Below are positions 48,424 through 60,600 of a stretch of 64,000 bases of DNA, one piece after another (position 1 is the first letter of the stretch; each line of letters begins with the position of its first letter). Position numbers and translations under genes: made by a program. The stretch comes from Coix lacryma-jobi var. lacryma-jobi (lineage: Eukaryota; Streptophyta; Magnoliopsida; Poales; Poaceae). The stretch is taken from assembly GCA_009763385.1 (NCBI GenBank), contig CM019823.1, positions 40,420,444 to 40,484,443 of the forward strand. Reading direction: 5' to 3'. Below the pieces are notes generated by a model. That model was not told where the DNA came from. It was given only the letters and a program-made list of their open reading frames with translations, and did no database searches.

Positions 48424-51400
48424 TGTAACATCCAAAAATTGCATCAATTTAAAAATAGGCAATATGATTTAAATATGCATTTTGTGTGTGCATAAACTTA
48501 GTTAATAAATTATTTGCAAAAGCTAAAATTAATCCTAGGCCGAAGATCATGTTGATGCATACATGCTGGTGCATACCTTATTTTTGTAATGTGTGGTTTT
48601 AGTTCAAAAGTTGTGTGTTGAATTCAATAAGGTTTTGAAAATGCATTGAAAAATCAAATCTGAAATTGGAAAAACCCTTTTCCTTCTCCTCTTCCTCCTT
48701 CCTCCTTTCTGGCCCGAGCCAGCTTGGCCGGCCCCCTCCCTCCCCCCTCTTGCGACCTGCTTCCTCCTCTCTCTCGCCCGGTGGGCCGACGCTCCGGCAC
48801 AGCTCGCGCGCAGCGTCGCAGCTCCGCGCCGCCGGCCAGCAGCCCTGCGCAGCACCGCAGCCCCGCTCTGAGCCGAGGGTCTAGCTCGGCGCTGCACCCG
48901 TCTCCGCCTAGCCCGAGGGTCTAGCCTCGGCGCCGCGCTCGTTTCGTCTCGCCAGAGGGTCCAGCTCGTCTCGCCCGAGGGTCCAGCTTCGTCTCGCGAG
49001 GGTCAGCCTCGCGCGAGCGTAGCCTTCTCCGCCTCGCCCGAGGGTACAGCCTCGCGTGGGCGTCGCCGTCTCCGTCTCGCCCGAGCGTCGCCGCTCCCGC
49101 GCCCGCTCTCGCTGACAGCTCGACCCTCCTGTCAGCGTCCCATCGCTCTTTCTCCCTCTTGTATCCGGCTCGGACTCCATGGCCGAGATCGAATCCATCC
49201 TCGCTACGCGTCCTCGATTGCCAAATCGACCGAACCACCCTCTTATAGGTCCCCAGGAACCCGCCCGCCTCTCCCCACGCAATCAGCTGAGCTCTTGTGC
49301 CCTAGTTCGCCCCCGCGACAAGCTCCGCACGCCGCAAGATCCCCGCCGCAACAACCCGGCGATTCGTCGAGTTCCGCGCCCGTAAGTGGTACCTCGAGTT
49401 TCCCCTTGATCTCTCGAAGCTAACCGAGTGTGTTCCCCTCTTTCTCCTCTCGTTTGATGCCTTAATCGCTCACCGTCGCTTTCCAGAGCCGGTCCGCCTC
49501 GACGAGCGATACGCCGCCACCAGATCGTCTCCGACCTCGTCTGTGCCTCTGGTGAGTCCGCTTGCTCTCCTCTTTCGATTGGATCTGTTTCCGAGGCCTC
49601 TACCGCTCTGTAGCGGAATCCCGAGCCGCGCCGCCGCCTTCCGGCCGTGGAGCCGCCGCGTTTTTTCTCTCCGGTGAAAAGCGCCGCCGGAGTCTCCCAG
49701 ATCTAATCTGAGTTGTTCATCTGGGAATCAACGGCCTCTGGCAGTCGATACCCCTTCGGTGTCTCTTTTGTTAAAGAGTCCCTCATGTTTTCGGGCCTCA
49801 ACGCGGGTCCACAACGCACTGTTGCGTTGGTCTGTGCATCTTTCTTAGAAGCCCCTGCGTTTCATCCAAATTGAGGCGCAGTCCATCCAATCTGATAATT
49901 TTTTAAATCGATTTTTAACTCAAAATCAATTTCAGTTTATTTACAGTTTTGCCACTGATTTCAAATGCTTATAACTCTACGTTTTTAGTCCGACTTAGTC
50001 CGTTCAAGTTGCGTTAGATTCGTTTTGAAAAGATCTATCTATCTGTACAAGGTTATCTATGTTTTCAGTAAATAAAATTGGAGTTAAGTTTAATTACTAA
50101 TTAAGGTTTTGTAACTTGTTAGCTCATAACTTTCGCATTTAATTCCGTTTTTCGTGATCTTCGCGTTTATGTGATCGTAGTAGATCGTACTTTTGTTTTC
50201 AAACTTTTTATATTATTCCTTGCTGGTGGTGTAATGTTCTAATTATAGCTTGTTTGCTTTGCATGATTGTGTCCCGTTGATTTGTGTGTTGATGTGATAA
50301 TCGAGTATAGACGGTGAGAATTACGTTGGTGATCAAGAGCTCTACTATTCGACAATCAGGAGCAACCAGAGTACTCTGAATCAGGCAAGTATAGCATGGG
50401 ATCATCCTTGTGACCTATTCACCATGAAGCATCTAAATTCATATGCATGTGTCTAATTTTGATCTCCTATCTAGTTTATCCTAGACTTTTGATCCGTTAC
50501 CTTGTTACACCTTGGGATGCTATGCATATGGGTAGAGGTTTGCTAGAGCTTTACTTAAACCAAACATGATCTAATAACGGTGAATAAAACTTGATCTTTT
50601 TAGCAACATGGTTAGGACCTCCTGTCAGCAAAAGCTGGGACTACAGTGCAAACCATGAGGGTTATATGGCTCTGACCTTAGCTCAGTATAAGGACCTTTT
50701 CTAGCTTGTTAGTGGAACACCTGTATAGGCGCGTTGGATCTTGCCGAGTTGGGTATAGTGCGGCTTCTGTCACGTGAGTATAGGCTGGTGTTATTGTGCC
50801 ACCTGGAAGGAGGGCTCTACATCCCCTTGCCTTAAGAAAACTAGCGGCCCTAAACTTGTTAGACGAACCTTTGAAAGGCTTTGCGTGAATCCTGCCCGCT
50901 CACCTCGGAAGTGTTATGGGAGTAATTAACCCGGGCATCTGGATATCACGACTCATCGGGTAAAGTGTACACCTCTGCGCAGAGTTTAATAAACTGTTAT
51001 AACAGCCGTGCTCACGGATACGAGCGGCCCGGAAAACTCACAGATTAGTTGTATATGTTGTTTATTATGTTGCTCATGTTGATTACCTTATTGCTATGTT
51101 TTCAGTTATTATGATCATGTGGGTTGGGTTTTAAGCATTCATATATGTTCACCTTAATGTTAAAATGTTGCCAAATAAAAGCTACTGCAGTTTAACCAGT
51201 GTCAGCCTTCTTTGAGCCTCATGAACCCCATGTTACACTTGTTAAGTACGAGATGTACTTATGCTTGTTTATTTTTCTTTCTACTTGGATAAAAATCCCG
51301 GATGGGTAACAGATTGCTATGGTAATGACGACTTTCCTGAAGAGTTCTAGTCTTGCTGTCAACCAGTCATCTTCCCTGTGATGGAGCTACCGCGAGAGAT

Positions 51401-51560
51401 ACTTTATTTATCCGCTGCTATGTAAAGACTTTGAATAATATTCGTTATGTAACAGACATATGTGATGGTACTTCTTAAATTTGTGGCTTATGTGTGTGAT
51501 TGATCTCTGGGCACACATGAGTTATTGCATTCAATTTTGTTCTTAAAATTGGGTGTGACA
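48424..51560 (+). repeat. 3' LTR of Tekay element
   Basis: 3,137 bp, collinear with 39081-42228 over its full length and ending GTGTGACA before the ACTAT duplication. Compared with the 5' LTR it mostly gains or loses single bases (runs of A, C, T), with few substitutions. Confidence 0.95.
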
Positions 51561-51565
51561 ACTAT

Positions 51566-52403
51566 GCAGGTCATGTATCTACACCCTTATATTCATGACA
51601 GGCTCATTTTATAATTCATGCCCACAAAGATAGTTACCTGTGCCTCTCTACATTATTCTCCTAAGGCATCCACTAAGCAAATTGCATAACGAAGAAGTCA
51701 AGGATACTTTCTTATGTTTGCCTCTTTCTACCTATGACTACTCACATAGCTCAACCTCAAAAAATTAGCCTCTATTGTTCAATACCTTCTACTTTGCACA
51801 GGCTAAGTTTGAAAGTAAAAAAATATAACTAGACATGCCAAATAGTTTTTTCCCCTTAGAATATTACTACTCCTTTGTCTTCAAACAAGTGACCTTTCCC
51901 TGATTTATTTATGCAGATATAATGGCATTCCCTGATTTATTTATGCAGATATAATGGCATGCACATATAGCGCCTGACTATGTTGCTATGGCTAAATCGA
52001 CATAGTTTGAAAGGTTCCCATAGGCCACAGGGTCAAATAATGTTACTGACCATCCTGGTCAGCTTTACAGATAACTTAATACCATCCATTTCTTGTGTTT
52101 GTTTGGCTCAAGTTGGCACTACCTGGCTAAACCACTGCTATGTATATGCTACCTATATAATGCATTGTCACTACCTGACTAAGACTACGATTGCTATGTA
52201 TATGTTGGTTATATCATGCATCTGCATTTCCCAGTTAGTACGCCTCATACTCCTTGTGGAATAGATTAGGGTAGCTGTATTTTCCTCTTGCATTTTGTGC
52301 ATGTCAATTTCTGATTGTCACTTGTGTTTTAATGTTGTACAAGGCAATACTGAAAAGCTATACCAGGCCTATGTGCGCTGAAACTCTTCACATAGAGTAT
52401 ACG
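51566..52403. other. Nothing recognised except a 32-bp direct repeat
   Basis: Contains two adjacent copies of CCCTGATTTATTTATGCAG-type sequence, period 32 (51898-51929 and 51930-51960). The rest is AT-rich without a gene. Confidence 0.45.
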
Positions 52404-52432
52404 GGCGCGGCGGAGCGCGCCTACCTACCTAG
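52404..52432 (+). mobile_element. Helitron 3' terminus
   Basis: A perfect 6-bp hairpin stem GGCGCG...CGCGCC (52404-52409 and 52416-52421) is followed after seven bases by CTAG (52429-52432) and then T. This is the Helitron 3' signature (GC hairpin, CTRR, insertion before T) and resembles maize Helitron ends. The 5' TC terminus was not identified. If it lies left of 35.7 kb, the exon-like pieces at 35.7-36.8 kb would be captured host fragments and the Tekay element a later insertion. Confidence 0.65.
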
Positions 52433-52959
52433 TGTTCTCCCATCATTCTAGTTTACAAGTCATTTTCAATTTGCTTGGAGATAGGGGTGAAACCAGGATT
52501 TGAACATAGAGAGGCTGTGTAAGCTGACAATAATTATATGTGTCCAAATGTATATATGACAAAGATATATATACACCTAAACAAAGATTTTGTTGCGATA
52601 CAAAAGAAACCAAAAAAATAAAAAAATAAAGGGAAATTAATTAGTTTCAGACCTTCAAACTTCACTCGATCAATATAACTATTTGGCTATAAAAAGAATC
52701 ATGATAAGTTTTTTTTGAAACAAATCACGATAATAACAAGCAGTTGATCAAGAAAATTAATTAGCATTAAATCCTTTTTCTCGATCACGCAAAAGATTTA
52801 CGCGTCTTGGTATTAATTAAGATAGAAAAATATTTGATACAATACGCCTTAGCGGCGTCCCAGGGGGTCGAAAAGGTTTACATGAAAGTGCAGACCCTCT
52901 CTAGTGTACTGTCAGCTAGGCTATTACATTCAACTTATACAACTCAAGTTAGCGGCACT

Positions 52960-53357
52960 AACAAGAAGGCCTATGCCGTGGCTGCCGTGCGGCGTCGGCC
53001 ACGTTTCCGTGCGCCAACGGGCAGGAACAGCTCACGCAACGCCTACGCATGGACGGGGTTTCCTCCAAACACTTCGTCGTACGCCATCTTAGATGGCGGC
53101 GGTGGAGATGTCCTGCCGCTAGAGAGCCCTAGACGCTTCATGATAAGGTACTCACCTCGCTTGGCGGTCGGGATATGAGTTATGCTATGGGCCGCTACCC
53201 TCCTGCTTCGCTTAGGGAGCGATGGCGATGCACGTCCGCCTACAGCCGTCTTGGTATCAAGCAACTCCAGGAGTGGTGGCTGCCTCGGCTTTGTGACTCT
53301 CTCGATGAAGCTCTTGAGGCATCTATCAGCCAGGGTCGTCTGAGGCGAAAGAGCTAA
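52960..53357 (-). pseudogene. Retroelement-type protein C-terminal fragment
   Basis: The minus strand reads PRQPPLLELL, then LPKRSRRVAAHSI, HIPTAKRGEYLIMKRLGL and a Pro/Ser tail, with an in-frame TAG near 53041. The pattern 'RRS-R-AA ... KRGE-L-MKRLG' is common at the C termini of gag-like proteins of grass retroelements, possibly LINE ORF1. No reverse transcriptase lies nearby, so this is a relic. Assignment is from memory of the family. Confidence 0.35.
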
Positions 53358-53817
53358 ATGTTAAATGACAAACAATCAGTCACTTATCACTTAGCTTCGA
53401 CAAAACGGTCACTTAAATAAGTAAATTGGTCATTTAAATAGATGATAAATGAAAACATTGTACCACTGTATAGCGCTTAAATAATGAGCATCACAGGCTA
53501 ATGACGGTTTAGATGAGCAATGATGGAGTGTTGAAAAAATAATAGAAAAACTAATGCTAGATAATTTAGATCTCATAGGAGACCAATTCAAAAGAATAAA
53601 TAAGAAAAACACTCATTTTTAATTAACTAGAGAATTAGATGTGTGATATGGCAACATACTGATGTTTGATAGACTAAGAAACAATATGGAGAAAAATTAG
53701 AAATATCTTTTTATTTATATAAGATAATGTTAGAGATTAATACATATATAAAAAATATCATTAACTAGCTAATTAGATAATTAAACACTTAATTTAAGGA
53801 TATACGATGATGGGAGC
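53358..53817. other. Nothing recognised
   Basis: AT-rich DNA with no coding potential or named repeat. Confidence 0.45.
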
Positions 53818-55302
53818 TGTGGCGGAACCGTCCTAATTATAAGAGCTCAAGTACCGTCTTAGTCAAATCCGTCTGACATCGACTCATACTTGAACCCATA
53901 TAACCCCGGTAGTCCGGAAATCTTGAAGGATTTCTATCATCATACAACATACAGGATCGCATTGTTCAAGAATTACATTCGTAAGGATACATCACAGATA
54001 AACGAAACCGGATTTAAAACATCAGAGTGCGAATTTTAAACAGAGTTATTACAATACCAAATTTAAAAGTGCGGAAGCTTAAATTAGTTTTGAAACACGA
54101 CCACCACACATGTGACCCAAATAAAACATTGTTTGATAACTTAACTCAACACGACTCATTCCTCCTTTTTTAAGTAATGTGCCACCAGCAGTCTCAATCC
54201 AGCAAAAGAAAAGGGGAAGCTTCTGGACGACCTTGCCCTGGGCCTACTCCTCATCACCTTCCACTGGGTAGAGGCAGTGCTTACAATAGCCATAGTACAC
54301 CTGGCCATCTGCAACAAACGGGATAAACCTTGAGTACGAGAATGTACTCAGCTAGACTTACCCGTCCAACTGAAAGTAAAGACACCAAGGGTATGCAAGG
54401 CCTTTTTGGTGGAGCTGGGATTTTTAGTTGCGAAAAGGTCAAAATTAAGATAAGGAGTATTAATGGCAATGATGAGCTGTCAGTTTTTAGTCTTACCTCT
54501 TACTCTAGGTTTGCACCTGAACTATTACACACACTTGAGTCTAACAAATAATAATATAACCATATCCAGTTGACTCATCCACATTTTAGTTGAACCTTTA
54601 AAACATTACATGGAGTTGTATCGTGGTGAAGTTCGCCATAGTTTCCCACTAACCGGGGGAGATGGCGACTCGAATTGAATTCCAAACCAGCTGGTGAAAG
54701 ACCTTTAATACCAACCCACACTTTCCCCGTCGGGTCCATGCATTGGGTAACCGCTCGATGCTTGTTCGTGGTGGTAATCGTCGCGGTTCAAGCACGGACC
54801 GCCCAATTGGAACCTGGCGATGGCCTCACGTGGCAGATCGCATTTCCATACTAGAGGGCGCGACTCGGGTTGATTCCGGCCCGAACAGCTTCTAACCGGC
54901 TTTGGGGTCGATGATTACGGCACCGACATATCCCTAAGTAAAAGGGCGCATTCAAAAATGAACGAGGGCCAACATCGATACAAACCTACACGATCCAATG
55001 GACGGACTGCCCCAAGTTTCCAAACTTGTGCCTTGCCTTCCAGTTGACCGTATTTCATTACTACTCAGGTTCTTTTCCACAATAGCAAATATAGCCAACC
55101 GTGATCCGGTAAATACCCATCAGGGGTATTACGGAAACATCCTTAACCACTACTTTTATTAAGCAGACTAAGCAATTCTACTTTACAATAAGATAGCAGG
55201 ATAACAAGGCAGATATTAATCAATAGTCAAGGGATGGTAATGCAGCAAATAGCATTCAATCAACTCCTATACCTAATGCATCACAATATAAGATACTCAA
55301 TT
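53818..55302. mobile_element. Probable LTR-retrotransposon fragment, host of the Tat insertion
   Basis: Begins TGTGGCGGAACCGTCC and has LTR-like base composition and phrases seen in plant LTRs (GAGTACGAGAATGTACTCAG, CTTACCCGTCC). No domains are visible. It is cut at 55302 by the Tat LTR, so the remainder should lie beyond the window's right edge. Class and orientation are uncertain. Confidence 0.35.
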
Positions 55303-56475
55303 TGTCGGTGTTTCGACCCTGGGGGTATGGCACCAACTAGTAATATGATCGCGTGCTCTCTTCCTGGATGGTGATGCAAGATGACACAAGGGTTTATCCT
55401 GGTTCGGGCAAAGAAGGCCCTACGTCCAGCGGGGGGAGGAGGTTCTTGTATTACTTGCACCTAAGTGCTTGTACAGGGGCGATACAAGCTCAACGAGTGT
55501 GGATGAGAGTCTGGACTCGTGTGTGTACTCGTGTGGACCCATGCACGTGAAGGGTCCTGGTGTCCTCTTTTATAGAACAAGAAGAGGCCAGGGTTACACA
55601 GGAGTGACATGTACAGCGTCCAATACGGCGAAGGGTTGGAATTCTGTCTTGTCGAGGTCACTGGAGCCGGCGTGGAGGTTGCTGTTGAGGCGTCCTTGAA
55701 GCGTGGCTTCCATCTCGGGCGCGGACATGGAGTCGTGGCGACGTGGAGGCCGTACAGCGCCCATTCCGGCACGTACAGGACGTGGCAGGGTCCCTCCGGG
55801 TCTTGGGATACCTGTCCTCCAATAGCATGAAAGCAGTCAGGGCTCGAGGGGCGCAGGGCCGGCCTCGAGGTGGCGCCTACGGGGGGCTCGAGCCCCTGCA
55901 GGTATGGGCAAGTCCCGGAAAACCCGGCCGTACAGCGGGAATCCAGGTCTCGAGATGTGGCTCGAGTGTGCTACAGTGCAGGGTATGGCCTAATAGTGTT
56001 GTACTTGTGCCTTTTTGCCCATGCTTGTGGTGAAAACGAGGTTTGACTCTGGCTCCGGTTCACTGTGGCACACGTCGTGTACCAGAGGATGTGACCGGAG
56101 TAGGTGGACGCATTAAATGCGCAATATGGGGCTGGTATCCGATGTCTGGCGCCGCTCGAGGGAGGTATGATGTGTCTCGAGGGATATGTTACAGTGTTAG
56201 AGAGGCTCGAGGTCCCCACGTGGGGTCTCGAGGCACGGTGTACGGTTGTAGTGGGCTCGAGGCCTATGTGCAGGGGCTCGAGAGGTAGGCTACCACGAGG
56301 CAGTCGGTAAGGCTTTGGCGGGCCCGGGCTTCCTGGCTGTGGGCCGACGTTGTAGGCCTTGAGGGGTTGGTTTTTTAGGAGGTTAGACTAGTTAGGTCTT
56401 TTATTAATTGGTGCTCTGGGCTCAACTTATTTGTTTTGCGTTGATTGGGGGTACCCCTTTTGTGGTCCCCCGACA
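55303..56475 (-). repeat. 3' LTR of the Tat element
   Basis: 1,173 bp with termini TGTCGG on both strands. It contains GC-rich parts with many CTCGAG words. The partner LTR lies beyond 64000. The boundary is supported by the adjoining polypurine tract. Confidence 0.85.
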
Positions 56476-56490
56476 GTAGCCCCCGAGCCC
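56476..56490 (-). other. Polypurine tract of the Tat element
   Basis: On the minus strand GGGCTCGGGGGCTAC directly precedes TGTCGGGGG, the start of the 3' LTR. The same junction is common in grass Tat elements. Confidence 0.75.
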
Positions 56491-56605
56491 TTGTTCGAGT
56501 GCTAGCACTCGAGCAGGGGTTCCCCACCGGGATCTCGAGGGTTAGCTAACTGGTTCCCGAGGGTTTGGTTGTTTTGATTCCGTGGGTGTCGCGCGAGCGA
56601 CACCC
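56488..56605. repeat. Two GC-rich hairpins beside the LTR
   Basis: A 32-base near-palindrome centred on GCTAGC at 56501-56506 (arms 56488-56503 and 56504-56519; two mismatches) and a perfect 9-bp stem GGGTGTCGC/GCGACACCC with loop GCGA (56584-56605). They lie between the polypurine tract and the antisense gene. Confidence 0.75.
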
Positions 56606-57637
56606 GCGGGTGTAGTCCCCGAGGCCACGGGGGAGTGGTTAGGACTCCCTCGTGGGCTTTTTCACGAGCGTGAGTGTTAGTTACGCTTTTTAGGTTCGGG
56701 AGTGTCGAGCCCCTGAGTTCTTCGACCCTCTTTCGTCGAGGGGTGCCAGGCTGAACCGACCGGCCGGCTCTTTGAGCTGTCCGGCACGCCAGTTGCCCTG
56801 GCTTGTCATCCCGCGAGTCCTTTCGATCGGATGCGAGGGGGGATGCCTCGTACTACCACGAGCAGGCGAGTATCGATGTTCCCGGTGAGCTGGTAACGGG
56901 GAATCCAAGTGAGACCTCGTGCCCCGTTCGATAGGGTCGATTGAAGCCCGGAGGCGATCTCATAAAGCATGGGCGCTTGGTCTGCAGGAATGTCGGGTCC
57001 ATTCGATAGGACCTGGTGGCTCGATGCCTCCCTCCGAGGGGATCTCACTGCATGTCGTGCGCCCTGCCTTGGATACACGTGAGGGGCCTCGAGGGCTTGG
57101 CCCTCGAGCGATGCTGCGAGTGGCGCCCCTTGGTGTCCCTAACTCGGGTGTTCGAAGCCGGCTGTCGAACCCTCTTCGAGGGCCAGCCTTCGCTGCCTCG
57201 AGACTTGGAAGGGCTGGGGCCCGTTTTTACCTTCTTGAAGAAACCTCCATCGTTTGGAATCCTTCTGTCCGTTGGGCGCGCCTTTTTAGGCGGAAACTGT
57301 CAGGGAGTGGAGATCGTGGCGCCAGGGCGACGGACGGTGCGGATCGGAGCGGTGGTCGTGGTGGGCCCTGGTAGTGGAGCGAATGGGGAGTTGCCGCGTG
57401 TACCTATCAGCCGGCTCGTGACGTGGTTAGGTGGGCGCATTAAATGCGTGCGGTTACCTTTCCTCTGCCGTGGGAGACCCCGCCCGTTGGGATTAAATAT
57501 CGAGTGAGGGGTGAGGGACTCTTTACTTTGCCTTTGCCTTCACAGCCGCCGCAGCTCCCATACGCTTTCTCCCCAAGCTAGCGATTGGTAATCTTCCCGG
57601 CCGTTCGTCCGCCGCTCAGATCCGCGCCGTCGCCGCC
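56606..57637 (+). other. Leader/promoter region of the antisense gene
   Basis: GC-rich with repeated CTCGAGG. GGGATTAAATATCG at 57489-57502 may hold the TATA box, followed about 140 bp later by the start codon at 57638. No separate gene is supported. Confidence 0.4.
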
Positions 57638-60600
57638 ATGGCCGCCCAGACCCAGGTGTTGCCGCCCGAAGACTGGCGCCCGACGAAGACGTCGCAGCCT
57701 GAGCTGGAGTCGCTGGTGGACCAGGGGCTTCTTCGCCCCAACCCGCGGGAGGGGCCCGCGTGGTGGATTCTCCCGTCGGCGGACCACCAGGAGCCGCACC
57801 CCCGGAGGGGTATGTGGTGAGCTTCACGCGCTACCACCGCATGGGGCTTGGCGTTCCGCCAAGCCGCTTTATGCGGGGGCTGGCTCACCACTTCGAGGTA
57901 GAGTTGCAACACTTCTCCCCCAACTCAATCTCGCACGCCGCCATCTACGCCGCGGTGTGCGAGGGATACCTGAAGATCAAGCCTCATTGGGAGATGTTCG
58001 TCCACCTCTTCCGGGCGAGCTCTTTCATAAGGCCGTGAAGCCGAGCGGGAGGAGGCTCGCGCGCGCGGGCTCCCTCACCATCATCGCGAGGACCGGTCCC
58101 TCGTCGGCCAACGTCCCCGTCACTACCTCCACTACAAGCTTTCCTCCAACCAGGCGGGTGGGACGACCACTGGTTCTACCTGCGGAACGAGGACGGGCTC
58201 CTTCCGCAGTACACCGGCAGGATCATCACCAAGCGCCCTGAGAAGTGGAATTTGGGGGGGTTGTGACACAGCGCCACCTGTCCGCTGATGAATACGATGT
58301 GGTCGCTGGTGGAGGAGAAGGGACTGACCGTCCAGGCGGTCATTTGGGCGTTCCATCAGCGGAGGGTCCTTCCTCTGGCGGACCGCCCCCTTCTCATGTT
58401 CGAGATGGGGCCAAATGCCCTGCTCGAGGCGCTGAATAGGTCAAGGATGGCCGAGGAGAGGCTGCCTCGGAACGAGGGTGCCTCCCGGGTGACGGTCACT
58501 ATCCACGGGTCGTTCCGCCCTGAGGAGACGAACCTGATCGCCATGGCACCTGACGCGGGGTGTCTCGACCCAGTAAGCCTTCCTCAAGCTAGGCTGTTTC
58601 GAGCCTCCCCTCCTTTCTCTTTCTTCGAACCTTGTTTACTCTCCTTGTGGTTTCTCTCATCAAGTTTCTTTTTGCAGGGGGCGTTCACACATCACGCGTC
58701 GAGGCCCCCAGTGAGGGAGGACGCCGCGGAAAGACAGGTGAGGCGCCTCTCTGCTCAGAAAGATAAGGAGAGTAAGGATGCAAAGAAGAAGAAAGAGAAA
58801 GAGAAGAACTTGCATCGGGTGGAGCGGGATCAGAGGCTAGCGAAGGCTCGTTGTAACCGGAAGCCTGGAGAGGAGTCCCCCGAGCTCAACTACACGAGCT
58901 CGGAGGAGGAGGATGACGATGAGGAGGAGAGCGATGATGAAGGGATGGATGCGCGTCTGAGGCGCGCGGGGGTCGTCGACATCAGGGCTGACTACTCTTC
59001 TGTGCAGAAGAATATCCTGGAGATCCCCCCGACGAAGGGATCGCGCGGGACGCAGCAGCGGAAGGCCACGCCAGGCCCCGCCTTGTCGGAGGCTCAGGGC
59101 ACGTCGAGCTCCGTGCCGGACGTGCCCCCTGACGTGAAGAGGCCTCGAACTCGGGGCGCCATCGCCGCGGCGCAGAAGGAGGCCACGACCGCGTCGACCC
59201 AGGCGGGGGTCTCGAGAAGGGCCGTCCTCGAGAGCGGCAACGCCAGAGGGACTCCAAGAGGCCGCAAGTCGTCGAGGATGACATCGATCCCGCAAGTCGT
59301 CGTGAGAGAGCCGCGAGAAGAGAGAGCGAACGAGGGGAGTCGAGCCCCCGCCACCATGACCGTCGAGGGGGGAGCTCCCGGTCGTCTCGTGACGGGAGTC
59401 GCGAGCGATCCCGGAGCCTATCGCCGCACCGTCGCTGGGAGAAGGAGGCAGACGCGGGGGGGCGCGACCGCCGGCATGAGCGCCGAGCAGGTCCCGAGCC
59501 CGCGCAAGGAAAGGCGCCAAGAGGACCGCTCGAAGGAGACGCGGTCGTCCCCCGGGACAAGAGATAGAAGGAGAGCTCCCCGCCGGGGTCGAGCCACGGG
59601 AAGCACCGGGAGCCTTCCCCCCCCATCCGAGTCACGCGGAGACGGCTCGGGGGCATGGCTCGAGCCATGGGGCGGGCTCGAAGCCCCCGAGCGGATCCGG
59701 CGACTCGGAGAAGAAGTCCCGCCGTCGCTTTGGGTAAGTAACGTTTCTCAATTTCGTTGGTAGTGAAGCTTTACCTTTTTACCTTTGGTGATGTGTGCCG
59801 CTTCTGGTTTTTCAGGGAAAAGCGCTCTCGGCAGGAGGCGGACCCCGCGGTGTCCACGGGCCAAGACCTCGAGCTCTGCTGAGGACCAAGCACCTCGAGG
59901 TATGACTCCTTCTTCCACTGAAATGGCCGCTTGGCTGGTGAAGGCTCGAGCAGCCATGGCTCGGGGAAGTCAGATGGTCGTCACGGATCTTGGTGAGGCC
60001 GACGCCGTCGTCCACGGGGGTCGAGGCTTTTTCCTGATTCTGACGACGTTGTTCTCTTTTCCAGCAGGGTCCGCGGCTCCTGGCGCCAAGCCCGCCGCCA
60101 CTGCGTCCATCGCAGCACCACCACCTCCTCCTCCTCCTCCTCCTCCGGTGGCGCCTACCGAGAGGGCACTCCTCCCCCCGTCATGACGACCATCATGGGG
60201 GGAGCACCCGAGACAGGCGCGGCTCCGTCGGCGTCTGGGGCTGAGGTGACAGCGACCCTCGAGACCCCAGACGACGCGAGTCGGCCCGCTGGACAGGATC
60301 CCCTACCGACGGAGCCTCGCGCGCCCGCGGAGAAGGAGAAGGAGGGGGAGGCATCGGTGGAGAAGATACCGATGGTGGAGGAGCTCCTGGACGAGCTGGA
60401 GGAGCCGTCCCCGGTCAAGGGCTCAGCGCTGGAGGGGGCGCTCGAGGCACCGGCCGGAGACGACAAGACGCCGGAAGACCCAGTGAGGGACGAGAGGCTC
60501 GAGGGGCCGGCCGGGAACGAGGCGGAGGGACACCCGTCCCTTGGCCGGCGCGGAGGAGAGCTTGGAGACGAGCCACCCCTCGAGCGATCCGCTACCGCTC

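Larger units (their letters stand above)
39081..51560 (+). mobile_element. Ty3/gypsy chromovirus, Tekay/Del type
   Basis: A complete 12,480-bp element bounded by a perfect ACTAT target duplication (39076-39080 and 51561-51565). The LTRs begin TGTAACATCC and end GTGTGACA. A primer binding site for initiator-Met tRNA, an extra ORF (orf0), gag, protease, reverse transcriptase, RNase H, integrase and a C-terminal chromodomain-like segment follow in order, with a polypurine tract before the 3' LTR. LTR size, PBS, orf0 and chromodomain fit the Tekay/Del lineage (RIRE3/RIRE8-like). All coding frames are interrupted, mostly by single-base losses. Confidence 0.95.

Noticed and set aside
58837..59668. 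Two frames of about 227 residues, minus strand
   Set aside because: They are shadows of the plus-strand acidic and Arg/Ser-rich parts of the antisense gene; GC-rich codon bias leaves them open.
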